Below are positions 44,640 through 56,549 of a stretch of DNA of 64,000 nucleotides, one piece after another. Both the position numbers and the translations under genes were made by a program. Origin of the DNA: Ligula intestinalis (taxonomy: Eukaryota; Platyhelminthes; Cestoda; Diphyllobothriidea; Diphyllobothriidae); the NCBI GenBank assembly GCA_036362985.1, contig JAYGXS010000006.1, positions 12,060,694 to 12,124,693 on the forward strand, in the 5' to 3' direction. A model generated the notes under the pieces. That model made no database searches and had not been told where the DNA came from. It saw nothing but the letters and a program-made list of their open reading frames with translations. Position 1 is the first letter of the stretch. Every line of letters starts with the position of its first letter.

Positions 44640-47600
44640 TAGTATTACAGTCATTCAACCGCTTGATGTCAGACCAAGCTTTCAAATTTGGCACGTCACT
44701 GTGCCCAAGGGGTTTAGACGTCGAGATGTACACTACAGGGGGCTGAGATGGCGTTGTTTGTGCTGCTGTCACCAACAGCCCGTACAGTCCTGTCCTTTTC
44801 AGCCAACATTTGGACCCACTGGGTTAGCTAGGCCTCTATGGAAAACCGTGGTATTGTAACAGTGGCCAAAACTGTGATATTGCCGTTAACGTCGCAACCC
44901 CTGGTTCAGCAGGGTACGTGTGACCGTTACCAGGCTGTTGGGGCAGCGGGCCACGCAGAACGGCTCAAAATGGATTGGTAGACTACGCGGGCAAAATAAA
45001 GGAGTGGCATATAGCGAGAGTCAGGAAACAGAGGTGGATAGACGAGACAAATATGCGAAACGTCAGATAAAAAAAAACCTCTTCCGGCGAACGATATGTC
45101 GTCCTCTGGCTTCAGGTCGTGTAAGCTTTTATGTTGCCCGGAAAATAATGGCAGAGAATCGATAGAATAAAATCAGGCTGAGCACGATAGGAATACTGAG
45201 CATAACATAGGATAGATACTAGCTCCTACGAGTGAGGTTGTCCTAAGTAGGGAGCACGACATTGAGCGAATGGTAGAAAAGCCTGGCTAGACCGTTGAAT
45301 GGGGGGTGGCAGTCCATCGTCCGTATGCGAGATCATCCAAAACGTAAAGCAAATAAAATTCTTGTTCTAGCGATCGCATCTTTTACTTCTGAACGAAGCA
45401 ATCCACTGACGGATATCGAAGTTCATATTTGTCCAGAAGCAGCAGTCACATATTGCCACTTGGTGAAGTTGAAGCGTATTTTCTTTGTTTGATAATGCAT
45501 GAAAAGAAAAACCGTACAACAGGTAGAACAACATGTGAGGCTTTTGTAGCTTTACTCTGAAATTAGTTTCGGAGTTAGAGTTTGTCATTATTTTCAATCG
45601 TCTATGGGTGCAGACCAATAGTTGGTGTAAACATTTTGGCCAAAATCCACCAGACTCTGGAGGATAATGGTGTATATCACTTTAACAGTGCACGTTAAGA
45701 ACCGTTGGAGTTAAGCTATTAATAATCGAGTTGCTGTACGCCAGTCGGAACGCCTGACGTACAGATCACGTAGCGCCCACGGTATGTCAGGTAGAAGAGT
45801 GAGCTGTATTTTGTTGCAAAATGATTGTTTACGATTGTGGCACACCATAGCTTGTTTGAGCTTCCATTCTCCCACACCTTGAGAACCTACCGATAGGACA
45901 GTTCTTAAAACTATGTACGCAGTAGGCAAATACATATGACGGTTTGCTGAGCAGTCGTTTTACACCCAGAGTTCGTTTGGTTGTGATAATCACCTTGGCC
46001 TGCAAGTTCCGATTTGAAAACGGCCCCTATATCTGCAGCACAGGTTGTTAATTCCGAGCCTTACAGGTGCGTACGGTGTGAGTTTTTTGTAGTGGCTTAG
46101 GTTAACGGAACGATCCCAGTGGCTGCGATTTTGAATCCCGATTCCGTCGGGCATAAGAAGGTCCTGGACGCCAGGTGGGAGGAGTGGTATGTTCTGTACA
46201 GAGGCTGGGAAAATAGGTTGGAGCAAGGTTAGCAGCTGGATGACCGCGCATCAACATCCACGAGAGCAACCTGAGAAGAGTGATAGTGCGGGCGTCATCA
46301 CAGCGGCTACAGCGAGGTCATGTGCGAGTCAGTTTCAGTTTAAAATGTCAACTTTAGCAAAGTAGAATAGCCAATGATAACTCTTCTATGTGATTTTGTA
46401 TTCAATCCTGCTTTTAAGTATTTTCCGACTGTTCTCCTTCGACAATTCCAGCACAGAATGTACTAAACTGAGCTTTCTGACGTGGCAATGATGCGTTTAG
46501 CAGCGTTCACTTCCACCAATGTCCTTAAAAATGTTAAAAAATTGCGTACTTCACCCTTCCAAGTCCTTTTTACCCTTCTTGGCTGTAACCGTAAACGTGA
46601 TGCTGGTAATAGTATCGAAAAGCAGGAGGGTCCCCAAATCAAGAGTCAGGGAAGATGGTTTTAGAAGACAGAAATTTACTCCCGGAAAATAGACGGTAGA
46701 AAGGCCGTCAGCTGCCAGCTGCATTTGCACGCCGGATGTGTCCGAGAATTCGTTTTGAAGAGTGAAGCTTCGGCTGCGGTATGAGTGCTCTGTCGGCCGC
46801 CGTCAATCAGCTGAGGCGGAAGTATGGATTAGCCCTGAGCGTAAGCGAGTATGAAGCGGCGAGTGGTCCGAGAGCGTGGGAGCGGCAGCGATTGACTTAG
46901 AAAGTACAGAGGAGTTTATCGTGCGCGCGAAGACAGCGAGCCTGTGATGTTTGACGGACAAAGGCAGCCTGAGTCAGCGCAGCAGGCTCCCACAAACAGG
47001 CGACAGTCTGTCATCCAGCTCCCGATTACTTAACCTTGTGCCCTCATCATGTGCCACAGAGAGCTCCGTGATTTTATCAAACAAGTTTTTTCTAGAAGTG
47101 TTAAAATTTTGCGTCGCTTTTAGATTTGAGCAAGGCGGGACCTTTGGTTTAAGACTGTTTAAGGTCTAGTTGGCGGCATTGTGGCAGATATTTGGCTTTG
47201 CTTTTAAATTATGCACGACGTTTTAGATTCATCCTACTTTTAAGGTAGTTTCTTGTCTTTCGCTCTTATGTAAGATGGCTTTTTTTACCATCAGGTGAAA
47301 TACCTCTAATCCCACATATTAACATTGTACGAGCAGCCCATCAGATCGCTGTCATCCCGGTGGAGGTTTCAAAGGCGGCGCACGCCATCCTCTTTTGAAT
47401 CTTAGAGTTCCTGTGCATGCCGCTGGTATGAACCCAACAGTCCTCAATCTCCCATGGTCGATAAGAAAATGTGAACTGATCTAACATTTGTCTCTCTCAT
47501 GCTTAACTTGGCTCCAACATGTCCAAAGCTTCAGGCCAAACAGTCTTGCTTGCATCACTCATTGTGTATACGTGGGTAAAGCAAATTTCTGATTTGCTAT

Positions 47601-48700
47601 TATAACGCAACTTTGGAAACGAAGACTGTATGCACAGAAAAGTGTGTCACTTTTGATGCAGCCATAATCCAACGGAGTGGAATATGATAGTTCGACTATC
47701 GATTTCGATGAAATTTTCATGTGCTTAGGAGCAGGAGCAGTGACCAGAGACGAAGACGGAACTTAAGTGAAAAAGATGCGTAGCTGTCAACCTGACTCTA
47801 AACATTCTCCCTGCTTGAACCAGTGACAAGACAAACGTCAATACGTCCTAGTAGGAATCGGGCGTTGGCCAATTTTACCAATGCGTGCGAGAACACCGCC
47901 TAGTTTAGGCTTAAGTGGCAGCAGTTTTTTGCGCTGGTACTACCGCACTATTTGCCCTCACTCGGCTTCAGTAGGTGTCAAACCAGACTCCAGGAAACCA
48001 AGGCTGTTACTGCTACTACTGCTATTTCTAATACCACTAACTAAGGATGTAGTTGCGTAATAGTGCTGCTGGCACAATTTCCGATTGTATTATTAGTCAA
48101 AAGGGACGCTAATTTAGTCAGCAGTGGACTCCTATCCCAACAATCTCAGCCAGAAGTGAAGTGGTACTGGTATTAACACTGACGCTATTATTTGTCAGAG
48201 GTGACGCTGATAAAAACCAACGCTGGGGCTTATACACCCCCCTGATGTCAACAAGGAGTGTATATCTGGATTAGTAGATGTTTGGGGCCACAAGCACAGC
48301 AGAGTTTGCCTTGCTTTTCACCCTCTATCCAATACCGCTCGGGTAATTTTGGGGACTTGTGTCAATGGCAGATAAAAAGATAATAGGTTTAACATTTGCT
48401 ACACTACGCTAGGAGAAATCAACTCGTCAAAATAGCGGTAGATATTTGTTTGAGCGTTTTAAGGTGTTCTACTGCTCTGCCAAAGACAAGACGTATGTAA
48501 CTTCATAACCTTTTTTGTCGTCATTCATAAGCTCAAAAGTATGTGCGGCTGGTTTGCACCAAAAAATCCAATCAAACTTAGGGACTCAGATAAATTATGC
48601 TTCCATTCGCCTCCATTCGCAGCACTTTCAACGCACCCATCGGTAATTTCTCCCGACTGGGCTTTTGTCTGGGCTTGTGAATTATTTCATTTACGGCACG
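44640..48700. other. Intergenic, mixed composition, no gene recognised
   Basis: GC-richer segments at about 44880-45130 and 46670-47050 alternate with AT-rich DNA. The longest frames (44920-45165, 45367-45618 minus, 46951-47169) lack recognisable domains. Part of the GC-rich DNA may be old repeat or a promoter, but I cannot support either. Confidence 0.4.
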
Positions 48701-48739
48701 CAATTCATTTAGTGTGACAAGCGAAAATCAACAGTTCTC

Positions 48740-49690
48740 TCCAACAACTATGGAGTTTTAAAGGGTTAATACTATCCCGTCGACTATTTGACCTCCACAC
48801 TGATGACCTAAGATCACCAAATGAATGTGTGTATGTTAAATTTGCTGAGCATATGATTGTTGACCGTCCTCTTCAAAGTCAGATATATCGCCAAATGCTA
48901 AAAGATGAGCTGAACTATGCTCAGTATGGTCGTTAGCAAATGGTGAAAAGTCAGTTGAGTGTGCTTCCGATTGTGAACCTCTCCCAGTCCTGAATCCATA
49001 GACATTCTGCCCAATGAGGTGTCCTCTTTCCGCTACCTTGGTGTCACTCTGGCATCTCACTTCTCATTTAATCTTCGTATTGACGGCCTCTTTATTAAAA
49101 TTCATAAAATTTACATAATATCCGCCGTTTGCATTTATATCACACACCACAAGCCCTAATCTGGCGATTTATGGGTGCCCACATTCTCTCGCATGTCCTA
49201 CTGCTCTGTAGTTATTTTTAAAGCTGTACGTAAAAAACACCTGGTAATTTTTAAACGTATACTCCGAATGTTCTCTTCAGCTGTCGGTGTTTAACGTGCT
49301 TTTTATCTTATATTATAATGAAGCGACACTTTAAAACGGTCAAGCATTTTGCTGATCGCGTTCTTGGCAAGGTTTTACATCCTCTCCACTTTGAACTTAT
49401 GGCTGCGAAGTCTTCCCGTAGTCTGCACCGCATTTTCCGCCATATGTCTATCCGTACATCGGCACATGAGCACTATTTACTCTCATATCTAGCACGCTAC
49501 CTCACGTGTGCAGAAACGGAAACTCTCAAGCTTAAATCATACCTGTCTCCATAACAGAGGTAGATATCATGATAGCCATTAAAATTTGAGCATTCTCTGA
49601 CAATTGTCTGTAAACCCGCTCTCAGAGAACGGCGACATTTTTGCTGAAAATTTTGAATATTTACCTTAACAATAAAGCTTATTTTTCTCA
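48740..49690 (+). mobile_element. Fragment of a different LINE family (RT end and C-terminus)
   Basis: A frame around 48830-48900 reads YVKFAEHMIVDRPL, the place of a KFADD-type RT catalytic box with both Asp lost. Further on FRYLGVTLASHFSFN matches the RT thumb entry (YLGV) of many LINEs. The frame at 49318-49554 has HPLHFEL and a terminal LLSYLARYLT-like block ending at TAA. Wording differs from the A and B LINEs, so it is another family. Heavily mutated. Confidence 0.55.
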
Positions 49691-49699
49691 CTTTCTCTC

Positions 49700-50540
49700 T
49701 TTTTCATCGGTTCTTTTAAGAAGATGAAGGCTTGTGTTCACGTTGGGAAGTTAGAAGTAAGGTAAATTGTATCAGCAGAGAGAATTGTCCCAATTGACCT
49801 ACTGACAGACTAGTAAACACAGAGGGAGGCCTTGACTGGAAGCTGACCTTGAAAAAATCCTGCCCCACGTGGTTTGAAATATTTTAGACAGTGGCGTTTC
49901 AAGAGGAAAATACTTGTTTCCAACGAGCAAAAGATAGTATGTAGAGATCAACACACTTGAGTTACGTACAAAGCCGGATACTCACAAAATTTGTTCCCTG
50001 AACAAACCGTACTAAAGTGTTCCTCTCGTCCGTTGCCACCTCGGTCTAAATCCATATGCTTGCACAGTTAAGTTTTGACTAGCAAAGCAGACAATCATCG
50101 AAAATCTTCCCAATCGAGGTCGGAGCAACCAAACTTCTACAATTTTGGTGCTGGTGAAATTCTCAGACGCTAGTACGCACGAAGGAGCAAAGGCTGAACC
50201 GCTAAATTCTATTTTATCACATTTGCTTTGATTCCAGTATTGGAGTAACTTACTGCATAGTTAGAAATTAAACTAGCTCAGTTATTACGCCTGCTCTTAC
50301 CAACCCTGAACAAAGTTTCCACGTTTCGACATTGATATAGTAGTCCGTCAAAGTTCTGCTTCTTAAATCCTAAAACCAATCGTCTTAAGTAAGGAGAATC
50401 GCCTTGAACGTATTCTTACATTAGCTAAGCGACTACTTAGGCTATCTGTCTCGAATATAAGGTAAAGCTTCACATCTGAACCTTTTTTGTGCGGAAATTT
50501 CACTTGTCATGCGAAAATAATGCAAACGAAAAGTCAAATG
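49700..50540. other. Noncoding
   Basis: No feature recognised between the LINE fragment and the tRNA-like head at 50.55 kb. Confidence 0.45.
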
Positions 50541-50547
50541 CGAAATT

Positions 50548-50606
50548 TGCCGCGAGAGAGGCTCGAACTCAAAACCCCGATGCTAACCACTACGCTATCG
50601 GCGCAC
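50548..50606 (-). repeat. tRNA-related sequence (SINE head or tRNA relic)
   Basis: On the minus strand TAGCGTAGTGGTTAGC fits a Pol III A box, and GAGTTCGAGCC, about 30 bases later, fits a B box. The distance is too short for a complete anticodon arm, so this is a shortened tRNA-like promoter. It lies just upstream of LINE B copy 2. Confidence 0.45.
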
Positions 50607-51203
50607 GCTGTAACGGGCGATCGAAGCGCTTGACTAATTCGGTACGATTGACGCACACAGAGAACCTATCCGAAGGATATCATATTCTAGCTTCTAATTA
50701 TAGCAAACTTGAAGGTAACATGGCAAATATGAAAAAACTCCTCCAGCAGACCATCGCTGCGATGAAAAAAGTGAGGGCTTTAATGCATACGCATGGACCG
50801 CTTAAAGAAGAACAAAGGATGCCTATACCTGAAGTACAGGCAGCCATAGTGGACAACCTAGACATCGGTGAGACAACTTCAGACTGATCCGATGACCAAG
50901 CAGTCACACCATTCGTTTCGAGCTCTAGGCCCACTGCATCGAAGGTGACCAAAACTGTAATTCAGGACTCCCGTAGGGAGGCTTATCATGGTGTAGTTGC
51001 TCAGGGGTTGCAAGAAGTAACTTATGCTGTTCAGACGACCAAGCAATCACACCACCTAGTTAAAGCTCCAGGCCCACTGCAAAAATGCTGCGAAAACTTC
51101 AGCTAACGGCACACGACAACGAGAGGATCATGATTACTGCATAGTTGTACAGGGGCTAAAAGAAGACATTTCAGACCGCTCAAACGACCAAAATAATCCA
51201 GAC

Positions 51204-51560
51204 ATGGTTTCCTATGACGATGTCCTAAGCGATCTGTTTCCGCAAGGAAAAGAATCGGAAGTGCTGAGGTCAGAAACTGCAGAAATGCTCCGACCCAGAC
51301 CACTAAAAATTATATTTAAAAACAAGGAACATGTTCAAGTAATCCTGTCTAAAAAAACTAACCTACGTCACGCGCATAAAGAGTTTTTTTTTCAATCGGA
51401 CAACTCCCTGGATGAACGGCTGAAACGCCGAGAACTAGTAACGGAACTACAGTCGAGGAACAAGAATGGCGAGGTAGGCCTGGACATTTTCAACGGGAAT
51501 TTAATTCAGAAGAAAACATCGAAACAAACCATAATGCTCCGAACGACGGTCAGGAAGTGA
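51204..51560 (+). pseudogene. LINE B copy 2 ORF1 C-terminal part
   Basis: An open frame with VSYDDVLSDLFPQGKES, RPRPLKIIFKNKEHVQVIL and DERLKRRELVTELQSRNKNGEVGLDIFNG, the RRM plus C-terminal layout of CR1-type ORF1 proteins that coat element RNA. The preceding part (50700-50887, MANMKKLLQQTIAAMKK, coiled-coil-like) lies in another frame and ends at TGA, so ORF1 is split. ORF1 of copy 1 (33.2-34.1 kb) shows the same blocks. Confidence 0.65.
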
Positions 51561-51582
51561 CTGTCACAACCGGATTACACCA

Positions 51583-52180
51583 TACAAAGAAACTAAATGC
51601 ATGTACACCAATGCACAAAGCCTGCTCTCCAAATAAGATGAGCTTAAGATTATTATTTGTCAAATGGAACCAGATGTCGTCTGCATAGCAGAAACATGGT
51701 GGACCACGAAGGTAGGCGACCAGGTAATTGCTCTCCCAGGTTTCAAGTTTTCCGAAAAGATAGAGTCGGGCGTCAAGGTGGGGGTGTGCTTATCTACGTT
51801 AGACACGGCCTGCTCGAATCCGACTAATCCGAAAACTTTTCGGGCAATATAGAGGCAATATGGCTCACCGTTAGAACACCGGGGTCACTGACCCTTGATA
51901 TCATGGCGGTCTACCGTCCGCCATCAAGCACGCAACAGTCAGACGCTAGTCTGATAGAAGGAGTCGAAGAAATTGCTAAGAGATCCGATGTCATGGTCAT
52001 GGAAGACTTTAAGGCCCCTTATCGACTGTAATGTGAATTCTGCGCCCGGCTCAGAAATAAATTTCGATCGACGACTCCTGCGCACAGTACAGGCATCTTT
52101 CCTGACGCCACACGTCCTATATCCGACCAGAATACGCGAAGGGCAACAAGTTAATTGCTAAGACCTGGTATTTACCAAAG
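51583..52180 (+). pseudogene. LINE B copy 2 endonuclease
   Basis: AP-endonuclease-type domain. The frame at 51664-51852 carries PDVVCIAETWW with the catalytic Glu, then VGDQVIALPGF. The next pieces are VYRPPSSTQQSD and VMVMEDFKAP, the latter replacing GDFNAP and so losing conserved residues. Stops at about 51634, 51850 and 52030 interrupt it. Comparison with copy 1, which keeps GDLNAP but lost ETW, shows independent decay. Confidence 0.7.
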
Positions 52181-52499
52181 AACCTGATAGCGTGGACATT
52201 GCAAACTGTTTACCACCTCTAGGAAAAAGTGAACACGTAGTGCTAGAGTGGGAATATTCACTCTTCTCTGTGCCCGATCGTAGTGTGGTAACCAGACGCA
52301 ACACCTGGAGAGGGGACTTTACAGAAATGCAAACCACAGTGAGCGAGATAGACTGGAGCGAACTATCCACCGGGTGCGTTCTCGATGATTTGTCAGCATT
52401 CAAAGCCGTATTACACGGACTTATTACCAATTTCTGTCCTATCACGGTAAAAAAGTATCAACTAGGACTCGACGGCTACCGCCGACTCTAAAGAGTGAA

Positions 52500-53820
52500 G
52501 TTAATCGCAAAGGAAGGATGTTCAAAATCGATCGCAGAGAGAGGACTCCTGAATCGTACAATAGGTATAAGGCGCAGAGAAACAAGGTTAAGAGTCTGAT
52601 ACGAATTAGCAGCCAAAACTTCGAGAGTAATCTAATAAATCGTGCAGTAGGAAGCCCAAAGATTTTCTACAGCTACGCTAGGCAATGTACTCGAAATAGA
52701 GACCTTATTCCTCGGCTAAAAACAGATGACGGTGTAGAGATTTCCGAGATTAATGAAAAGGCGAACGTCTATCCTGCTTATTTCAGTCGGTTTTTACGAG
52801 AGAGTCTGAGTTCACCGCTATTAACTGCAGTGTGGGTGTGATCCAGACCGTAGACTCGGTTGCACTCACGGAAGCTACCGTTCTGCGAGATCTTCTACAG
52901 CTCAAAGAAACGAAGTTGTCAGGCCCGGATGACATACCTGCAAAGCTATTACAAGAGGTAGCCATAGAGTTGGCTGTACCCCTGAACCTAATCTTCCGGG
53001 CTTCTCTTAATACTGGACAAGTGCCACCCGATTGGAGGGCAGCGTGGATCTCACCCATCCGCAAAATGGGAGTCAGGCGACCGCAAATAACTATAGACCA
53101 ATCAGCCGCACCTCAATATCCTGCAAGCTTATGGAACACATAGTCAAACGCGAGCTGATGCACTTTTTGGAGCAACATCAACTTCTTTCTGATAAGCAGC
53201 ACGGATTCCGCAGGGGAAGTTCCTGCTTAAACAATCTGCTCTATTGTCTAGAACAATGGACCCGAGTGATCAATGAAGTGAACACAGTCCACACATTCCT
53301 TGTAGACTTCAAAAAGGTGTTTGACATGGTGCTTCATCAACGTCTCTTTTACAAGCTTAGCTGCATAGGGGTAAGGGGAACTCTTTTGCAATGGATCGCA
53401 AACTTCTTGACTGGTCGTACCCAGACCGTATGTATTGGCGAACAGCGGTCGGCGGAGGTAGCAGTTGAGAGCGGGGTTCCACAGGGATCTGTTCTTGGCC
53501 CTATTCTCTTCCTTTTATATATTGATGACTGCATAAGCGGACTAGACGGCGAAATCGCAATGTTTGCTAAAGACATAAAACTTTGGAAGGTCATACGCAA
53601 CCAAGACGATGAATTTAACCACCAGGCAAATTTGCATAGACTGGAGCAATGGTCAAACCTTTGGTTCATGCCATTCAATGTGGCCAAATGCAACCTAATG
53701 CGCTTTGGTAGAACCAGCACTACGCCTCGGAGGGTGTATTACCTGAATCACACGCACCTACTAGAGGTAGAGGCTCAGAAAGACCTGGGGTGTGGAACAC
53801 GCCATCACTCCACGTCCTGA
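52500..53820 (+). pseudogene. LINE B copy 2 reverse transcriptase
   Basis: The frames at 52518-52841 (RERTPESYNRYK), 52832-53143 (KETKLSGPDDIPAKLL, RT motif 0-1) and 53032-53820 make up the RT. The last is 262 codons with NNYRPISRTSISCKLM, DKQHGFRRGSSCLNNLL, FLVDFKKVFDMV (first Asp present), SGVPQGSVLGPILFLLYIDD and FAKDIKLW in place of FADD. Loss of an active-site Asp means this copy could not polymerise even if the frame were whole. The frame ends by frameshift at 53790-53820, with similarity resuming in another frame. Confidence 0.85.
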
Positions 53821-54365
53821 AAGTGGCTTTATCCTCAATGTCGAGCTTGTATCTAATCAAGCGAGCCTTTGCTAAGTTTGACAAAGTTGTATTTGGCAAG
53901 GTATTCGGCACGTTCGTGCGACCTCGACTGGAATTTGCTATCCAAACCTAGAGACCTTGGACAGCCAAAGACAAAAAAAACCTCGAAAGGGTACAAAGAC
54001 GCGCAACAAAATTAGTACGAGGCCAACGGAACCTCCCTTATGAGACCCGATTGGTGAATATTGACTCATGTTCTCTTGATTACATGGAGGTACGTGGGGA
54101 CCTTAACCAGGCGTTTCGCATATTGCGTGGTCATGATTGCTGCCTCCAAACAAATGACTTCTTTGAGCGGGCCACCACATCTAGGCTGCGAGGACACCTC
54201 CTCAAATTACGCGTGACTGGGGCAAGACTTGACCCAAGAAAATTCGTTTTCTCTAAGAGGGTTATCCAGTCATGGAATGCCCTTCCTGCGGATATTGTCA
54301 TGTCCCCTTCCGCTGATATTTTTAAGACAAACCTAGACCGATTTAATGAGTATCGTCACGATTAA
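53821..54365 (+). pseudogene. LINE B copy 2 RT C-terminal region
   Basis: YLIKRAFAKFDKVVFGKVFGTFVRPRLEF precedes a TAG at about 53950. The frame at 54051-54365 then gives MEVRGDLNQAFRILRG, RLRGHLLKLRVTGARLDPRKFVF and VIQSWNALPADIVMSPSAD, ending in TAA. The blocks match the C-termini of the other LINEs in the window and serve as a good probe for the family. Confidence 0.8.
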
Positions 54366-55124
54366 TTAATACAAATCCAATCACTGAAGTGTTTCGAATC
54401 CAAAAATTGAAGCGCTCTAAATCCAAACACTGAAATGCTATAAATACATACTTAATGTAATTTTTAGGTATTATTATTATTATTAGTATTTAACAAAAGA
54501 CATTGCCTAGCTCCGACATCTCCGCTTACTATGTGAACTGGGCTGATCGCATCTGAGGCCACATCCACCGCTCCTATGGTCCTAGGCTACGCGGCCCTGT
54601 CACATCCTTTCTCGTATCGACCGACTGCTGACGACGTGGTGGGTTCGTCGGCTCTGGGCACAGCAAAGGCTTATCATGGTCGCATCTCCGGTTCTTCAGG
54701 ACGTTCTCGTGACTCCAAGGTATCCACCATGTATGGTCCTTCGGATGTAGATATGACTCGTCAGGGACGCTATGGCTGCCATCAACATTCACAGAAGCAT
54801 CATGCCCCTATCATTCACATACTTCCCTCACGAGCGACATATTTCTCCTAAAAACCACAAATGACATTCCATTTTGAATTATGAGCCAGCCTTAAGAGTT
54901 TTTTCACTGTCTGCTCTTCTTCGTTATTTACACTGCTGGCTCGTGTAAACTAAGTGTGAATGTATTACTTAAAACAAGCGAGTAGTCATCTGAAATTGTG
55001 TCAACAACTTCTTTGGAATGTTCGGCTATGCCGATGCATTTCTGAAATCCTATGTACCAAGAGGGAATTCAATAGCGTTTGCCTTTATTTCCTTTGATAA
55101 ATTTGACTTGACTTGACTTGACGG

Positions 55125-56545
55125 TCAGGGACTCGTATCGTGGATATGTAGGGCGTTTGCTTTGACTTTATTATCGTCCATGCGAAAGCAACAGAAGCCG
55201 CCAAGTATTTTATAACAAATCATCAAATGAATCAATCAAATCTATCAATAAACACTTAAAATGGACACGCGTTAAACGATCTCAGGTAGTACGTTGATAA
55301 ATCAGGAGAACCACCATGTGTACAAGGTTCTTCAGATCAGAAGCGCTCGAAAACTTGAAAAACTCCGATGTAGAAGCCGATTGATTGTCTTAAGTGATTG
55401 TGCAGGTTAAGCAGTCATAGAAATGGCTGATATTGTACAAGCGCTTACGGCAATCTCATGGAATGCAGATTGCACAGATAGGAAGACTATAGTGAGGACT
55501 TTGCAGGTATTCCATCTAACATACCTAAAACCCGGTTCTAAGCTCCAGGTTGGACCAAGAATGAAAATATCCATGTCATAATTTCGCCACACAGAGCTAA
55601 TTTTCTTTTTTTGTTACCTTATCTAATCGAATCGATGCTAATTCAGTCGTAAAAAAAGGTACATCTGTATTGTTCGCTGCTGCCCGACGCTCTCCTTACT
55701 CTTGACGCTACAGACGTGGTCTCGAAGAAACAATATTGGTCATCCAGTCGCACTCCACTCTACGCTATGGCCCATGTCTGCATGCAACGCTCGACCTTTG
55801 CCCTCGCGCAACAGGGGCGTACAAACGCACCTTAGACTGGTCGGGCCAAGCAGCGTCATGAAGCTGACGCACACGAGGCTAGCTCTGTGGCACTTGTGAG
55901 AATTCCTGCACTGATGGACACTCGGGATTCCACCCCATCAGGGTGCTGACGTAGTCAGCGTCGTTGGATTTGACGACCCCACGCTCTCACACGGCCCTTA
56001 CGGTCAAACGCTATGCCAAACCGAATGGAAACTTCCTCCCGACGCTTCTGTTCATAATCTACTGTTCTTACAATCTGGCCTCCCCAAGACTTCTCCCCCA
56101 TCTCCTAAGAAATCGAGCCTGGAAGATCCTAGCTCTAAGGGTCACACTCAGTTAGACTTAACTCTCCTCGATACCTCCGCTACAGGAACCAACACCTCAA
56201 TCACAATACTCCACAACAAAATATCCCCTTTTACATTTTAAAACAACTGCCTTTGAATAAATACAGTACTCTACATTACGAGTTGCCTTATCTCGCTGCA
56301 GACGCTGTCATCAGAAAACATGTGGCAGCGTGTGGTTGGTTACACTCCTAACACACTACTCATCTAGACAACGTAATTTTCTCCGGAGGAAACGAAACAG
56401 CTCTAGCCAACTTTCAGCGAACCCATGCATAAATAGTGAGATTTTTGGTCATCCAGATCTCCACATATTCTTGCCTCCCTATTTGATTAATATTTTGTCA
56501 CTCCGCTGATAATTCAACACCCGTCCTACCTGCGTTTAACACACC
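55125..56545. other. Intergenic, partly GC-rich, no gene recognised
   Basis: After the LINE tail, AT-rich DNA gives way at about 55690-56160 to a GC-richer stretch with two plus-strand frames (55702-55899, 55964-56155) lacking known domains. It may belong to the repeat unit that starts at 56550. Confidence 0.4.
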
Positions 56546-56549
56546 CTCG

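Larger units (their letters stand above)
50640..55121 (+). mobile_element. CR1-like LINE (LINE B family, copy 2), best preserved
   Basis: Contains ORF1 (50700-51560), endonuclease (51583-52180), RT (52500-53820), C-terminal region (53821-54365) and a ~750-bp 3' UTR ending GATAAATTTGACTTGACTTGACTTGACGG. The 3' UTR carries the block CTGCTGACGACGTGG-GGGTTC, found again at about 37128 and inverted at 29.9 kb. The copy is about 4.5 kb, close to a full element. Several frames are broken, and the RT active site reads FAKD. Confidence 0.9.
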
